Of a stretch of DNA of 64,000 bases, positions 11,205 to 23,308 are shown in pieces. Numbering within the stretch: position 1 is the first letter of the stretch; every line of letters starts with the position of its first letter. The notes under the pieces are model-generated. The model was not told the origin of the DNA. It saw only the letters and a list, made by a program, of their open reading frames with translations, and ran no database searches. This stretch comes from Laccaria trichodermophora (lineage: Eukaryota > Basidiomycota > Agaricomycetes > Agaricales > Hydnangiaceae). The position numbers were made by a program, and so were the translations under genes. The stretch covers positions 496,001 to 560,000 of the forward strand of contig JACTVC010000014.1 of assembly GCA_018417955.1 (NCBI GenBank). The letters are read 5' to 3'.

Positions 11205-13595
11205 ATGGCTGGTCAAGCCAAATCTCAACTCGAGAAATCGCACTCAACTCGCCGAAATCATGCCGCTTTGATGGCACGTACCGTTCAGGCATATGAAGCT
11301 GAACAACAAAAGAGCAAAGAGCGCGCTGGATTGCGCACGATCTGTAGGCAGTTTGAGGAGATGTATTTTCAGGAGACTGGTGAAAGAATTAAACTCTGCC
11401 ATATGACGCTCAAACGTTTAGCTCAAGGAGGAATGACACGAGAAGAGGCAAATCAAGATCGCGCATGGCTTAATGAAACCGAGGCCAAGATCCTTATTGA
11501 TTTTATCAATGAGATGGCAGGCCGTGGTTTTCCCTACAGCCACAAGCGTGTCAAGGAGGCTGTAGACATGGTAGCAAGTGCCTGATGGGGACATGGCTTT
11601 CCTGTGACGGGTGTTGGAGTAAACTGGACATATTGGTTTGCCAAGAAACATGCTGATCAGTTAAAAATAGCCTGAGCACGATCTCTCAAGGACAAGAGAG
11701 GCCAGGCCACCAATCCACACAACAACAGTGAATTTTGGACAATTCTCGAGGACGTCAAAACAAAATACTCAATTGAACCCGAGAATATCTACAGATCGGA
11801 TGAGGTAGGGATCCAGCCGCAGGGTCAAGGGGAGCGTGAATTTGTATTTGGTCCTCGATGCAAAGGTGTTCCATATCAGCAGCGCTCGGGAACACGCGAG
11901 AACATTACCGTCATTGTCACTATTTGCGCAGATGGTACAACCACTCCTCCGGCTGTTATATTCAAGGGGAAAGCCTACAACGTCAAGTGGGGAGAAGATA
12001 ACCCTCTGAATGCTTTGTATGAGATCTTTCATTAATTCTATCTGCATTTACATTGGCTAACCGTCTTAATTTGTAGATTGGGGTACCAACAGAAGGGTTG
12101 GATGGATGGCGAGATTGGTGCAGAGTGGATCAAACACTTCGACAAGGCAACGCATGCAAAAGCCAATGGCAAGTATCACTTATTGATTGTTGATGGACAC
12201 AACTCCCATTACACCATCGCTTTCCTGCAATATGCCTGAGAACACATGATCATTGTTATTTGTTATCCTGCACACGGCACGCACCTATATCAAGGCCTTG
12301 ATGTCGTGATTTTCTCTGTGTTGAAACTTTATCTTGGACAGGAACATGATGCTTGGTTCAAGGCAACTGGCCAGCCCATCGACAAAAACAACTTCCTGAG
12401 AATTTTATCTAAAGCCTATGTTTCTGCTCTCACGCCAGAGCATGTCAAGACAGCTTTCTGAAAAACAGGTATCCATCCATTCAACCCTTCTGTCATTACA
12501 CCCGAAATGCTTGCAACCAGCAAGGACACCTCTGTTGAGGCACACTTGCCTGCCACCATGAAATCCACACCCGAGTCGGTTCAGATCATAGTCAACCTGA
12601 TGTGCAAGCTCCAGGTTACGGCTGGTGATGAGACAGCACCTGCCATCTCAGGTGACATTGTGGAGATAGCGGGTGATTGTGCTTCCGATCCGTTGACTCG
12701 GATCACAAGATCTTCACGATCAAACCCTGCCACTGTGCCTTGTTCAACTCAACCATCAACGTCCACCTCTTCTCCAACCACCACCACGCTCCAAATCCTT
12801 GAGGAGGCAGTCGCTGCTCTCAAGAAAACCAATGCCAACTTTCTTGTGTCTCCTGTGCCCACAACCTCCTCTGATCCTGCACCCCGCCACACTTCTCGCT
12901 CTCAACGTGACATGTCTGGGCCCATCAACACTCGCAAAGCGGCTCTCACAATTGAGCCCCAAACTGCAAACGAGCTCCTCCTCCTCTCTGCCCTACGTGA
13001 ATCCGAATCCCACCTCCACCAAATTGAGATCCACACCTTCGAGCTCCAAGCATCCAACATTCTCAATGAAGCATACATGTCGAGATTGAAGAATCAGCTG
13101 GCAATGCGAGAGGAGAAGAAGAAGAACAAGAAGAAGGTCATCAAGCTCGTCGGGGATGGGTCTCCCTGTCTTTTGACAGCTGATGATTTTTACGAACTTG
13201 CAAAGGAGAAGGAGAAGGAGGTGCGGGATGAAGCAAGGTGGAAGGGGGAACGAAAGGAGGCAAGGGAGTTGTATAAGGAAGCAGTAGCTGTGTGGAAGGT
13301 AGCTGATGAGAAGAGGAAAAAGGATGCGATTGACGCAAAGGCGAAGAACAAGAAGGCACTCGATGCCTTCATCAAGAAGAAGGATGCGGCAAAGAAGGCT
13401 GGCAAGAAGTTTACTGCAACCAAACCTACACCGCTTCCTGTTCCAAAAGCCATTCCAAAGCCGAAATTGAAGGATTTTGCAGGGGAATCGGATGTCGTCA
13501 ATGCTGGGGAGGATAGTGGTGAAGATGATGGCGAAGATTTTGGGGCATCAGAGGGAGGGAGCAATGAGGACGGCGACGACGACGACGACGATTAG
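11205..13595 (+). pseudogene. Pogo/Fot1-type DDE transposase with four TGA stops
   Basis: One frame runs from the ATG at 11205 to the TAG at 13593-13595, interrupted by one intron (12017-12076, 60 nt, GTATGA to TAG, branch CTAAC). The N-terminal part fits the helix-turn-helix region of pogo transposases. The DDE core follows: RSDE (first Asp at 11799), DGHNSH (second Asp at 12192) and QGLDV (third Asp at 12300), so all three catalytic acids are present. The C-terminal 360 codons are Lys/Glu-rich, coiled-coil-like, and end in a Glu/Asp-rich tail, as is usual for fungal relatives. Four in-frame TGA codons at 11583, 11673, 12237 and 12459 are each preceded by C, exactly what C-to-T change at CGA arginine codons would give. 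There are no frameshifts. Without the stops it would encode about 775 residues. Confidence 0.85.
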
Positions 13596-13979
13596 TTGGG
13601 TGTCAGCGGCCCGGCCCTCCAGCCCGTGTAACAGTGAACCGTGGTTACGCCGTGATGGGCCTCTCTGAACATTCCTCCTTTTACATGCAAGTTTTCCTTT
13701 GTTCTCTACAATTTTTTTTGTATTCTATTCACAAGACCTTCCTCGATACCCATATGTAATTTTTATGTGCAATTTGTAGTTTTTCCCTTGTCAATGTGTG
13801 AATTGCTAATTTGGTGTAACATTAGCACGTGGATGACTGTATTTTTCATAATTTTAAGGGTTCGTTCAGGGTCCGGCCAATATTTTTGGGCTAAAATTTC
13901 CCATTTCATCGATTTCGAAAAATCGGCTTGTGTAAATCTATTGAGGGTTATGCAGGGTCCCCATCTCACAATCACCAAA

Positions 13980-14006
13980 ATTGTTGTCTTTGTTTGTCCG
14001 CGACTG
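13980..14006 (-). repeat. Right terminal inverted repeat of pogo-like element
   Basis: Ends in GCGACTG immediately before TA at 14007-14008. Its reverse complement matches the left end at 24 of 27 positions. Confidence 0.85.
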
Positions 14007-14008
14007 TA

Positions 14009-15912
14009 TGTCCTCCGAAAACCTGTTTGTGCTTGTGGTTTGTGGCTGATGTCATGTGTTCTACACCCAAAATCAACCCAAAATGGTTACTTCAGGTCAC
14101 GAAATACAAATGCAAACAAGTTTTCGTGGGATTTGCAGTGAAATCTCACATGTAAAACACTGTAATGGTAGTTTTGTGTATGCGGATGGATTTGATGGTG
14201 GTCCTGAAGATGCAGATCAATTCGATGGTGACCAGTACATGGACATTATAAACTGGTGCGAGGTTGTGGGGGGGGGAAGGAAGGCGGGGATGAGGACAAC
14301 GTTCTGGACGTGCCGTAGCTACAATTCGAAGGTGTCTACGGTGTTTTGGACACTGATCAGCCCAAAAGTGCACCATAGAATCACTGTCGAAACACTTATA
14401 TATGGTGCACTGTCCTAGGTGCTAGCTACCGCTACCAATTTAGCACATAAACGGTAAAACCATATATATTCAGTAGAACTACGACTACCACACCTCTACC
14501 TACTTAATTGAGTGGTGATATTTACTCACCACGACACTCAAACGCCCTCCAATTCACGAAACAGCTCAGTCTAATGTGCTTTGGGGTCGAAGGCGTACCG
14601 GCCAGAGTGCACTAGAGAGGATCGAGAGTCCTTGTTATGCCATATGGACAATGGAGAAACTTACCGACCGCCCACAGAATTACCGAGAAAGCGCATTAAG
14701 AACGCGCCAACAAGACGCGCTCGTTTCGCGACAGCGCGCAGCTTTACTGAGATGTCCGACGTCAGCGCAGTGGGGACTTCCTTAATGTGACAGGGGCCTA
14801 CCTTGCTACTGAATGACTTCGTCCTCGAGGCCGTGTACCAATGTCAATCCCAGTGTGTGACTGAGGGGGAAAATCAGCCCTGTTGTTCGAAGCGCGTGAC
14901 GATCGACAACACACCGATTGATCCTCTTGAGTTCTGACTTTTAAGCAAGGTATGTACAGGCTCCCGAGGTGTTGTGCAATTCTGGATCCATGAAACCGGC
15001 TGGGGGGATAAAGGCAGAGAAATATCGCCTACCACGAGTTTCCATTTCCGGCTGGAGTTCTTCATGGAGGTTTTAGATGTCCTTTTGGACCTAGCCCGTC
15101 GTGTAGAGAAGCAAAACAGGCGACGCGACGTACTGCAATTGCGCAGAACATCATACCTACTCCCCATCCCCCGTTAGTGCCTCAATGGAGTGGCGTAACG
15201 CGCGTAGCGGTCCATATCGATACCTTCGGTGGATACAAGCAACACAAGCGTCTTGACCCGGGCAGGGATGAAGCAACAAAAACACAGCTAGGGATGTATG
15301 TCAATAAATAAGTTCATCAATAGATACGTACTACCCAGTCGTGCCCAAGAACCTGCAAACTTGGAGTACCTAACTTCAGGTCTGTGCGAAGCGTAAAACG
15401 AAATTGATAAGGACGGCAACTGAGGACGTCATCTAATATTCCAAAGAATCCGCTATGGGAATACCACGCACCCAAGAGAGATATGTACAAGAGGGCGTTG
15501 CGGAAAGCCAACTCGCGTTACGAGTTCGGTGCCAGATTATCCTGAGCACTCACAAAAAAAGGCGATTAATGTTACGAAAGAACGTGATAGAGTGACTGTA
15601 CGCACATAACACGCATATACGGACTCTCTCCACACGGTGCTTCTCGATCTTGGGAGTTTGCTGTAGTAGCCCTTCAATGAACGTAGGAAGCTCTGTAAAC
15701 GCATATCAGATACGTATCCAAAAGTAAGATAGAATAGTAGCTAACCTCAGTAAGTACCTCTCTTTCATGTCGCAAGACCCTTAGAAGGCAAGGATGTCGT
15801 CGATGTCGTGGTAGGTGATCGCGGTGTGAAGACAAGTTGAGTTCAAACTCCGACGAGCTCTCAGGAAAATAGAAACAAACAAACGCGTCGCGTAACGTGT
15901 ATGGGCCAGTGT
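14009..15912. other. Spacer without a supported gene
   Basis: Open frames near 14576-14790 and 14874-15177 overlap on both strands, and I found no splice-consistent gene. GC content is higher than in the first 9 kb, so a decayed host gene is possible, but nothing specific can be claimed. Confidence 0.4.
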
Positions 15913-17779
15913 TTATAGAGAAACGAAGCGCGTTGGATGGACAGGGAATTGTGGGATTTGAAAAGTGTTGGAAGGCGAGGGTGAGGAGAGCCTGGAGATT
16001 GATTGAGTCGAGTTAGAAAGGACATGATAACGCGCCCATGACAAGGAAGGCAGAGTCAACGTGTTTTCCCTTGAAAGCTCCATAGGATCAGATTCGAAAG
16101 AGAGGAAATCACGGAATAGACTGTCTTTAAACATTTGGTGAAGAGGTGGGACGTATGCCCACTGTTCTTGCTTCAGCGTCATGCAATACTCCGTATAATA
16201 TGACTTGACAACATTTTGACGTTCCCAAGATAACCTCTTCAATTTCTTTCGGTACATCATGGATTCTATATCGGGCTTGATTTGACGGTACACTGGAAAA
16301 TGAGTCATTGGAAAGTTGGAGGCATGGCATGGTAAGGTGTTTACCCTTGCCCGTAACTCGTATGATACGCCTAGCTCTGAACAACCCACACAGGACAAGC
16401 CGTTCAGCAGCAATGGTATCACGTATATCATGCCCGTTGTTCACAAGTCGGGTCAGGCATCTGGGTTTTGATATCTGAGCATATCAAATGCATTACAATG
16501 GGCATAGGCGCCTATCTCTTTACTGATTCCCGTTGTAAGCACTCCTGGTCACAGGAAATATCAGCATAGACGCCTTGCGCCCATTCGTTGGCTCTTCGCG
16601 CACTCTACTCCAATGAGAAATGGTTGCAAAGTTTACAGAAGTACGCACAATGTTGTTCTTATCACACTTTGCTGCCGTGTCAAACAAGAAAGTTTGATAG
16701 TTTTCGGCAGCGCCTGGTACCTCTGCGTCGATGTCAGCCAGAAACGCCTTGACCTCTTCAATTGTTGCCTGGACATCCTTTGTCAAATATCGAGCATAGC
16801 GTCCCTCCATGTGTTCAAGCGGGTTGTCAATAAAATACGTCGTGCTTCCTATTTAGATTGAGCCCTCCCATGTCATGACAGCTGGTTCACTTACGCTGAC
16901 GAAATGATTATGGAACGAATGACCAAACAATGAAAAGCTTGTCGTCGGGATTGTCTGGTACGATGTGGAACACGTCGCGTCGATGGACCACGTGGATGCT
17001 CTAACCGAAAGAGAAGTTGAGCACAAATAACCACAGATCCCGCACTACTGACGGTACATGCACAACATAGCCGTTTCCGAGAGGCAAAGTCAGCGAGGGC
17101 CCCGTGATTCCCACATATCTGTTGACGCAGTAGATTATGTGAGCTAGATCCCACTCAGGATTTAAGACGATGCAGGAGGCTACTCACATCACAAGTGTCT
17201 GGACCAAATAATAAAGATGACCATTGTGGTTCTGATACATCTTCGGGGCAGGTTGGCAAATCGTCGTACCGATGGAAAGCACTTTTCCACACCCCTCTGC
17301 ATGTTTGATTCAGAATCACGCCTCTGAATGTTCTGGTAGATTGTACCAGGTGATACAGATCCACAGGGTGTAGCCACTCAAATATCTGTACGAAAGATAT
17401 TGATAAGGAAGAGTTCGAACACGGAACGAACGGGCTTACCCCGTACAGGACATCAGTCGGCAACATAAGAAACCTATTCACATCCAACTGTTCGCATCCT
17501 GTGTGTGTTCTGTGCTTCTTCAATTTTAACTGCTTCACGATCCACCCGGTCATGTAATTCGCTTCGGATGCGTGATTAACAATGCAAGCTGGTAAAGACA
17601 AGTGAGATTGACGAACCATGGAAGTATGGGCTATATGGCGCCCTCTTGGGCACATCTGACCGGCCTTCTAGTAACTCGTCCACTCCCACTCCTTCAAATG
17701 GAAGATCTTGGTAAGGCTCGGCCAGCAAGTCGCTGGGGATGTTGACCAGATTCAAGGTGGCAAGATCTTGTTCGTCCAT
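15913..17779 (-). CDS. F-box protein A
   Basis: Multi-exon minus-strand gene; likely substrate-recruiting subunit of an SCF ubiquitin ligase. The proposed start is the ATG at 17779 (MDEQDL). The F-box spans an intron at 17386-17439: LMLPTDVLYG before it and IFEWLHPVDLYHLV after it, which matches LPxDVLxEIF-HLxPxDLLxL of many agaricomycete F-box proteins. Then come LPTCPEDVSEPQW and FGPDTC, and after further short introns an ADFASRKRLC segment, a VFHIVPDNPDDKLF segment and a helical segment (MEGRYARYLTKDVQATIEEV) near 16800. The last exon (about 15913-16300) holds a charged helical tail. F-box domain and strand are secure. Exact splice sites in the 3' half are not, and one exon (near 16915) appears to hit a stop, so decay cannot be excluded. 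Confidence 0.6.
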
Positions 17780-18121
17780 TGGAGTTTTCAATCAATCTCA
17801 AGAGAGTTGTGGGAAGAAAGACTTATCTGTTCCGACCCGGTAATGATGCGCCCGCGGATCCTATCGCGCAGCACACGATGACAGCATATTGGAGAGATCA
17901 ACGACAAGAGACGCGTTGTTTGGTTCAAGTTTCAAGGTGTTGCCAATCAGCAATATTTGATGGGTTCAATGGTTGAGGTTGAGCCAGACGAAAAAGTCGT
18001 CTTGAATTATGTCGAAAATATGCATACAGAAAATTACCTATGTGCTGAAACGCTAGTGTACAATAAGTATAATAAGTATATGTTCCAGAATAGAAACGTT
18101 GCAGAATCCGTTCAATCCGTA

Positions 18122-20685
18122 TCATTCGAAAGTTGAATCAAAGGACAGTTTGGAGGGAATCGTGGGGGCGAATGAGTTTTCATTTCCCGCCGAAGCCTTC
18201 TTGTAACGTCCAAGTCTCGTTCGTTTGGGCCTAGGGGAGACATCAGGTGGACCTGCTGAAGTTCGCTTTTGGGGCGTCGTAGAACCTTGCGGATTGTCGT
18301 CTTCGGACAGCTCCTCATCTCCTGGGAGAGCCTCTACAGCTTTGATAGCGACATCGATGTATCCGAGAACTTCAGCGTAGTGCCCTTCTGATGGCGACAT
18401 CAGAGCCATAAGAGGCCCTCGTGGTGCATACAGTGAGCTCATCTTTCTGGCAATCTGATCACTAAGAAATTGGCGAAGACTGTCGAGGAGATCGAGGAAG
18501 ATATCACCGAAGTAATCGGAGAGTGGGCAAATCTGCTTGTTGAGAGGATATAGAAGAATATCACCCTTCGTAGTCGACGAAAATGGGGGGTTGTTGTCTT
18601 CCCACCCTTCCAGGGCGGCGGGGAGTGGTTCACGGCGCGGCTGTTTAGCCTTCTCATAAGTGCAACAATCCAGAAAAGAACGTAGAAGGATTCCAAATCG
18701 TCGAGATAATCGTGAGTAGTCGCCAACATTCCGAGGATTGCACTTTTCAGGACCATCACGGACTGAAATGCACGCGTTCCCTAATACACCGTGTCAGATA
18801 CTCCAACGATTGGAAAGTTCAACATCAAGATCACGAACAGTGCGGAAATCAGCGCCGGCTAGGCTGGTGGTACGATCGATCCAAATCCCCATGTCCAAAT
18901 CTATCAGAAGACCGCGGTTACCAGGTTCGGCGCCTTCATTCCCAAGTAGAATATTGTTGATACTAATGTCGCGATGTAAGATTTTTTTTCTCCACAAGTT
19001 TTGATGACCTGGACAATGAAGGAGAGCTGTCAACGAAGAGAGCTATGTAGATACTCCAGGCTTACCAGCAATGGCATCACGAAAGGCATACAGCAGCTGA
19101 AGCCGCGTCACGAACCTGTCTATAGGCTCCCCGTAGGCTTGAAGTGTCGTCCGAGAGAATATCCTGTCATGGAACGCGGGGTTTGGCTCATCGACAAAGC
19201 TCGGCATGTTAATCCCCCTGTGCTTGGCCGTGGTATATTTGGTCTCCTCGTGAGCGATCATTTGCCCAACCCCGGCCAAACCCTTGGCTTCCTCCAGAGA
19301 CTGCCATTCCGGCGTCCGATCTTTCGACCGCCAGGCTTCTTTGACGAGACGCTTCTCGCCGTCTGGACCGGTGACCGCATGATATTGAGTGCCTCGACCG
19401 CGAATCGCACGCCGCCAGAAAAGAGGTTTTGCAGACGTCAGGTTGTACCGGATTTTGATTCCGTTTTCATCCAGTGTATAGAGAACTCGGCATTTTCCTT
19501 CCCATTTGACATTGGGATCGAACCCGACTTTCTCTGCATCAGGGGAAGCGACACCGAGCATGATACGAACAAAATGAGACGGATTGTCGTGTATATTGAT
19601 TAGAGCGGAGTATTGGACGCCGCTTCGATCGAATTGATAAAGTCGAACGCGTTTTTCGGTCAGAATGACGGCGTAGACAAAAAATCTGTTTTGTTGTTGG
19701 ATGAAACATTGACTAAGAATAAGGAAATGAGCACCACAGCGATCATCTCACAAAATTAAAAAACTGACCGAGCGTAAACGGCGAGCTGGACGAGATAGTC
19801 CAAAAATTTTGACTCCAACCCATCCTTCTCTGTTTTGATATCCACAAGTGCAGCGCAAGACTTATAGGGAAATCTTTTCTTCTTATCGCCACCGGGAACG
19901 TAGTCTTCTGTATCAGTTGATTCCGTTGGTGGGAACGCTGACGACTTGTGGCCTTAAACCATGAAGTCTGGCGACGACTTCAGCTTGGTGTTATCTATAC
20001 CCTCTACATGAAATGCTTGGATGGCATAGCTCTTGAGAACCCAACGGGTGCGTTCCACCTTCGCGTGCTTGAGCAGGCCCGTGAATATTTCGTAGTACGG
20101 CGCGTACAACTCGCACTCTTTGTCGACCGCTTCAGGAATTCCCACCCATCGATTTTCACAGTAAAGGTTGGCGTCGTTGAGAACTTTTGTGATAGAATCT
20201 TGAGAGACGTGGCTGCAAAACGCGTTATCGGCAAAGTGGTGACCACCATCATAAATGTGTGACTTCAGTTCAGCCTCAATGAAGGGCCTTTGTATAGCGA
20301 CTTGCTCGTAACCTTCATCCGTTCCGTGCGAAGTAGGACCCATAGGTGTGTCGTCGACTGAGGGTTTATGATTGGGATTCCTCTTCGGAGTAACGGGAGC
20401 AGCTTCAGAGGCTTGAAAAGCCTGACTGGCAGCTGTGGAAGATGTGGGGGATAATGGACTCGAAAGATCAGGCTGTGCGTCCTGATATTTCTTCTGCGGA
20501 GTAACGGGTACACTTTCAGCTGCTAGGGCAGCCTGACTAGCCGATGGCAACGAGAGGGGCGATAATGGTAAATCTCGTTGTGCGTCGTGAGATCGCAAGG
20601 GTTTAGTCGGCGTCGCAGGGGGTGAAGACAACGGCGACGAAGGCGCAACTGTGTTTTGCGAAAAAGTGCTGGTGAGCTTCGCCAT
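18122..20685 (-). pseudogene. FunK1-type protein kinase, inactivated
   Basis: The FunK1 family is a large fungal (mostly agaricomycete) kinase-like family of unknown substrates. The start is the ATG at 20685; the first 110 residues are low-complexity Ser/Pro with an internal repeat of about 30 residues ending VTPQKK or VTPKRN. The central region contains KRFPYKSCAALVDIK and QCFIQQQNRFFVYA. Kinase signatures follow: HRDISINNIL (catalytic loop), LLIDLDMG (DFG equivalent), GTRAFQS and DDLESFYVL. Introns at 19713-19768, 19027-19065 and 18781-18838 join these in frame. Two lesions remain. A TAA about ten codons after HVEGIDNTKL (near 19955) has the correct protein continuing directly behind it in the same frame. 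A one-base loss just after the FWI codons (about 18665) breaks the frame before TYEKAKQP. The C-terminal tail is basic and ends at 18122. Confidence 0.75.
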
Positions 20686-20899
20686 TGCGAGTATTGATTT
20701 AGAGAATAAACTGAAGTCACATTACTTGAAGTTGCGCTATATATTAAGGCCAGAAATCAAGGCCACAATTCGAGGCCACCGGCCATTGGCCACATTTGCA
20801 GGACAATGGAGATTTGAAGAACGAAGCCTTATGTTCTGAGAGATGTGACTCTCCCTGACGTGGGCGCGTCGTGTTGTTTGACCCTTAGCACCTCGCCAA
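20539..20899 (-). repeat. FunK1 promoter and 5' coding segment, copy 1
   Basis: About 360 bp covering the upstream region, TATA box, ATG and first 45 codons of the FunK1 gene. It recurs in inverted orientation at 55012-55374 with only scattered differences and a small indel just before the ATG. The match ends abruptly inside the coding sequence (after CCATCGGCT). Confidence 0.85.
20737..20748 (-). promoter_or_regulatory. TATA box of the FunK1 gene
   Basis: CTTAATATATAG read on the minus strand lies about 50-60 bp upst of the ATG at 20685. The equivalent TATATAA stands in the same place in the duplicated copy at 55.19 kb, which supports a promoter role for this segment. Confidence 0.5.
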
Positions 20900-21159
20900 A
20901 CAGCACCTCGCCAGCCGAGCCTAAGCATGCACCACCTCGAATGACAACACTCCAAGTATCACTATTAGATTTCCCCGTACTTTAAAGACACAATCCGGTA
21001 AAATGGAATGTAGATGATATACATCATACAGAAGAGGCAAAGAAAAGAGGAAAAAAAATACAAGTATGCCGCCTTGATCGACTCTCGAGTAAAAAAAATT
21101 GAGATATGTAACGCTATCGATCGAGCGTCTCAAAGAAAAACCTTAGCAGAGATCGTCGG

Positions 21160-23308
21160 TCACTGAAGGTCATTGAACACTTCTTGAGGGTCCTAAATAT
21201 AAGGTAAATTTTTGAGATACACCCACATCGAAGTCAACCACAGTGTCACTCACAAATCGTGACTTAGCGACAATTTCGCCAACCTTCCTGAGAGCTTTGT
21301 CTCTGCTGAACGAGCGCATTATCTAGATGAAATTTCTCATCAGATAGAGGCAGCTTAGGTGATCAAGTTCCTAGCCGACGAACATTCTCATCTCCAATGT
21401 AGTCCCGAATCAACATGTGGACATTTCCTCGCTGCCTTGACGCGCGATAGGTCGTAAAAGCATGAACTATATCTTGACGGAAAACGGCTTTGTTCTCGCG
21501 AGGACGAACTAGCCAATAAAGCCCTTCCATTCCCAAAGTCAAATCTGAATTAGACAGGAAGTCAACCTCAGCAATTGATGGAGCCAAAGAGATATTACCA
21601 GCAACGTAAGCCATGAGCACCCTAGCCGTGGCTGGAGTTGCAACTACCATTTCATCAAGTACCTTGGCAGCGTCCGCGATGGCAGGTGCGATCGCCCCGG
21701 GGTTCATCACAGCTTGTGCGATGTTCTCGATTATCTTGGTGCCCTCAGCATCGGGCCCTGGCGTGCCTTCCAATGTCGGCGCAACAATGGGCTCAATGAA
21801 TAGTTTTCGAATCATCGTTCTCATGTTAGCTCCGAGCAAGATCTAGGTCCAGAATTGAATAAAAGAATGGACTTCAACATTGTGGCAAGCACATTTAGAG
21901 GTGCGCCCACCTTTTCAGGATCCTGTAGGCTCATAGGCCGGTTGAAAAGAGAAAGGAACATCATAATCAAACTCTCATACCTTGAAATTCCACAGTCGTA
22001 CGATGTCGGAGTGGATTCTGCCAAGAATTGTCAAGATAGTGATTCTACGAACGCCCTTCAAAGGAATAAGCGCTGCGCCGAGGCCAGGCCAGTACACTGA
22101 CGAAAAATCAATTATAAACTCTTTTATTCAAGGGAGATGTTACCGACTGTTTTTCCCGGCCCTGTGAATTTGTAATCAATTAGTTGTACCGACGTTCAAC
22201 GGAGACTACTTACTCCAACGACATTTCCACTTTGAGATCAATATCAACCTGGTATTGAATGAGAAAAGGAGTCACGGCAAGCCGGTGGATGGCGCTACCA
22301 TTTGCGCTGACGCCCAAAGAATGTTCAAAGACTCTGATTGCTGAAGAGTGGACTTGGTGAGTTCGATCAAGGTTGTGATGGAGTCGTGCTCTATCGAAGG
22401 GGGGGGGAATGAGCATATGACGAACATCACGAATCGCCCATATTACGCTTGTTTGATACAGGACAGTAGCGCGTCCATGCCGCGGGCACAAAACTTGATT
22501 TCAAAATCGCCACGCAAGACTTCTCGTATTGCTCTTTGGCAGCAGCGACACAATCAAGCTTCGCTTGGGCCTGTGCCGATTTGGGGTCCATCCCTCGATC
22601 TATGTGCAGCTTCTTGAGGCGTTTCTGTTCCCTAAATTGCAACCTGTCGAGTTTGGTAAAGACGACGATCACGGGGACTGAAGAGCGATGAGTGTTGATA
22701 TGAGATTGACGTTAATGGAAGTTTCTCACCTTTATTTCTTGTCTCCAGCAAGGAACGAAACAGAGCGACATCGCCGCCCTCAAATGGTCGTTGTCCAGCG
22801 ATCGGAATTTCGATGCAATACCTGACGATATCATCAGCAGGACAGAGATAACTTGTGGGTGGAAATCCGCACCAGATAGCGTGAAGTTGTTCAGAAAACG
22901 GTCGGCCTTTGCGATTCTCGATGAAGTCTGTTATTATCTTGAGATTCTCAGCAGATCCACTCTCTATTCCTTTGCTATCATGAAGGGAAAGAGATTGGTT
23001 ATTGGGAGACGTTATCTCATGGTTGATGTCATGATCGCCAACCTGGATCCTTTTCAAAGGTGCGATTGCATACAGAGGAGGCGACGACGTACCGTAAAGT
23101 CTTGCACATTTGCTCGATCCAACTCGAAATCGAATACCTCCGAAACAAGGGTGGACTTTCCTGACCCCGCTTTACCAACCAAAAGGATTCTGAACACATC
23201 ACATCCTTTGGTTACGCGGTCGAAGTAAGAGCGGAGCTGATCATCGTCGGAGTCGGTGCTTCCAACTGGCGAGGGGCTCCGATATTGGCTACGAGGAGAG
23301 GAGAGCAT
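21160..23308 (-). pseudogene. P-loop GTPase A (frame-broken copy)
   Basis: Minus-strand gene for a small GTPase-like protein of a family common in mushrooms (AIG1/dynamin-like G domain, role unknown). Exon 1 (23308-23093) has a Ser/Asp-rich leader and the P-loop GKAGSGKST. Exon 2 (23042-22873) has HDSKGIESG (G3 region); exon 4 (22677-22447) has VVFTKLDR (G4). Introns at 23043-23092, 22822-22872, 22678-22729, 22391-22446 and 22249-22298 all join in frame. The C-terminal part contains LGRIHSDIVRLWNF, an Ala-rich helical region (21400-21830), and after a GTTCGT-donor intron ends EVFNDLQ at 21160. Two single-base frame breaks remain, one in an A5 run near 22150 and one near 21845, so this is probably a pseudogene, or one or both are assembly errors. 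It is divergently arranged with its intact paralog at 23748. Confidence 0.65.

Larger units (their letters stand above)
10231..14006 (+). mobile_element. Pogo/Fot1-like DNA transposon, decayed
   Basis: A complete 3776-bp element. The ends are inverted repeats beginning CAGTCGCRGACAAACAAAGA, matching at 24 of 27 positions, and each end is flanked by TA (10229-10230 and 14007-14008), the target duplication of the Tc1/mariner-pogo superfamily. Inside is one plus-strand transposase reading frame (11205-13595) with a DDE domain. Subterminal direct repeats of AGGGTT followed by AGGGTCC occur at about 10563, 13858 and 13943 and could be transposase-binding sites. The terminal repeats differ by three substitutions and the transposase has four stops, so the copy is not autonomous, though its structure is otherwise whole. 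Confidence 0.88.

Noticed and set aside
12756..13564. Minus-strand open frames under the transposase C-terminus
   Set aside because: Antisense shadows of the Lys/Glu-rich and Asp-rich tail of the transposase.
18781..18838. Apparent stop before GTRAFQS in the FunK1 gene
   Set aside because: A 58-nt intron with a GTTCGT donor and TTAG acceptor removes it and joins FRT to GTRAFQS in frame.
22391..22446. In-frame TGA in GTPase A as an inactivating stop
   Set aside because: It lies inside a normal 56-nt intron (GTAATA to GATAG with a strong pyrimidine tract) whose removal keeps the frame.
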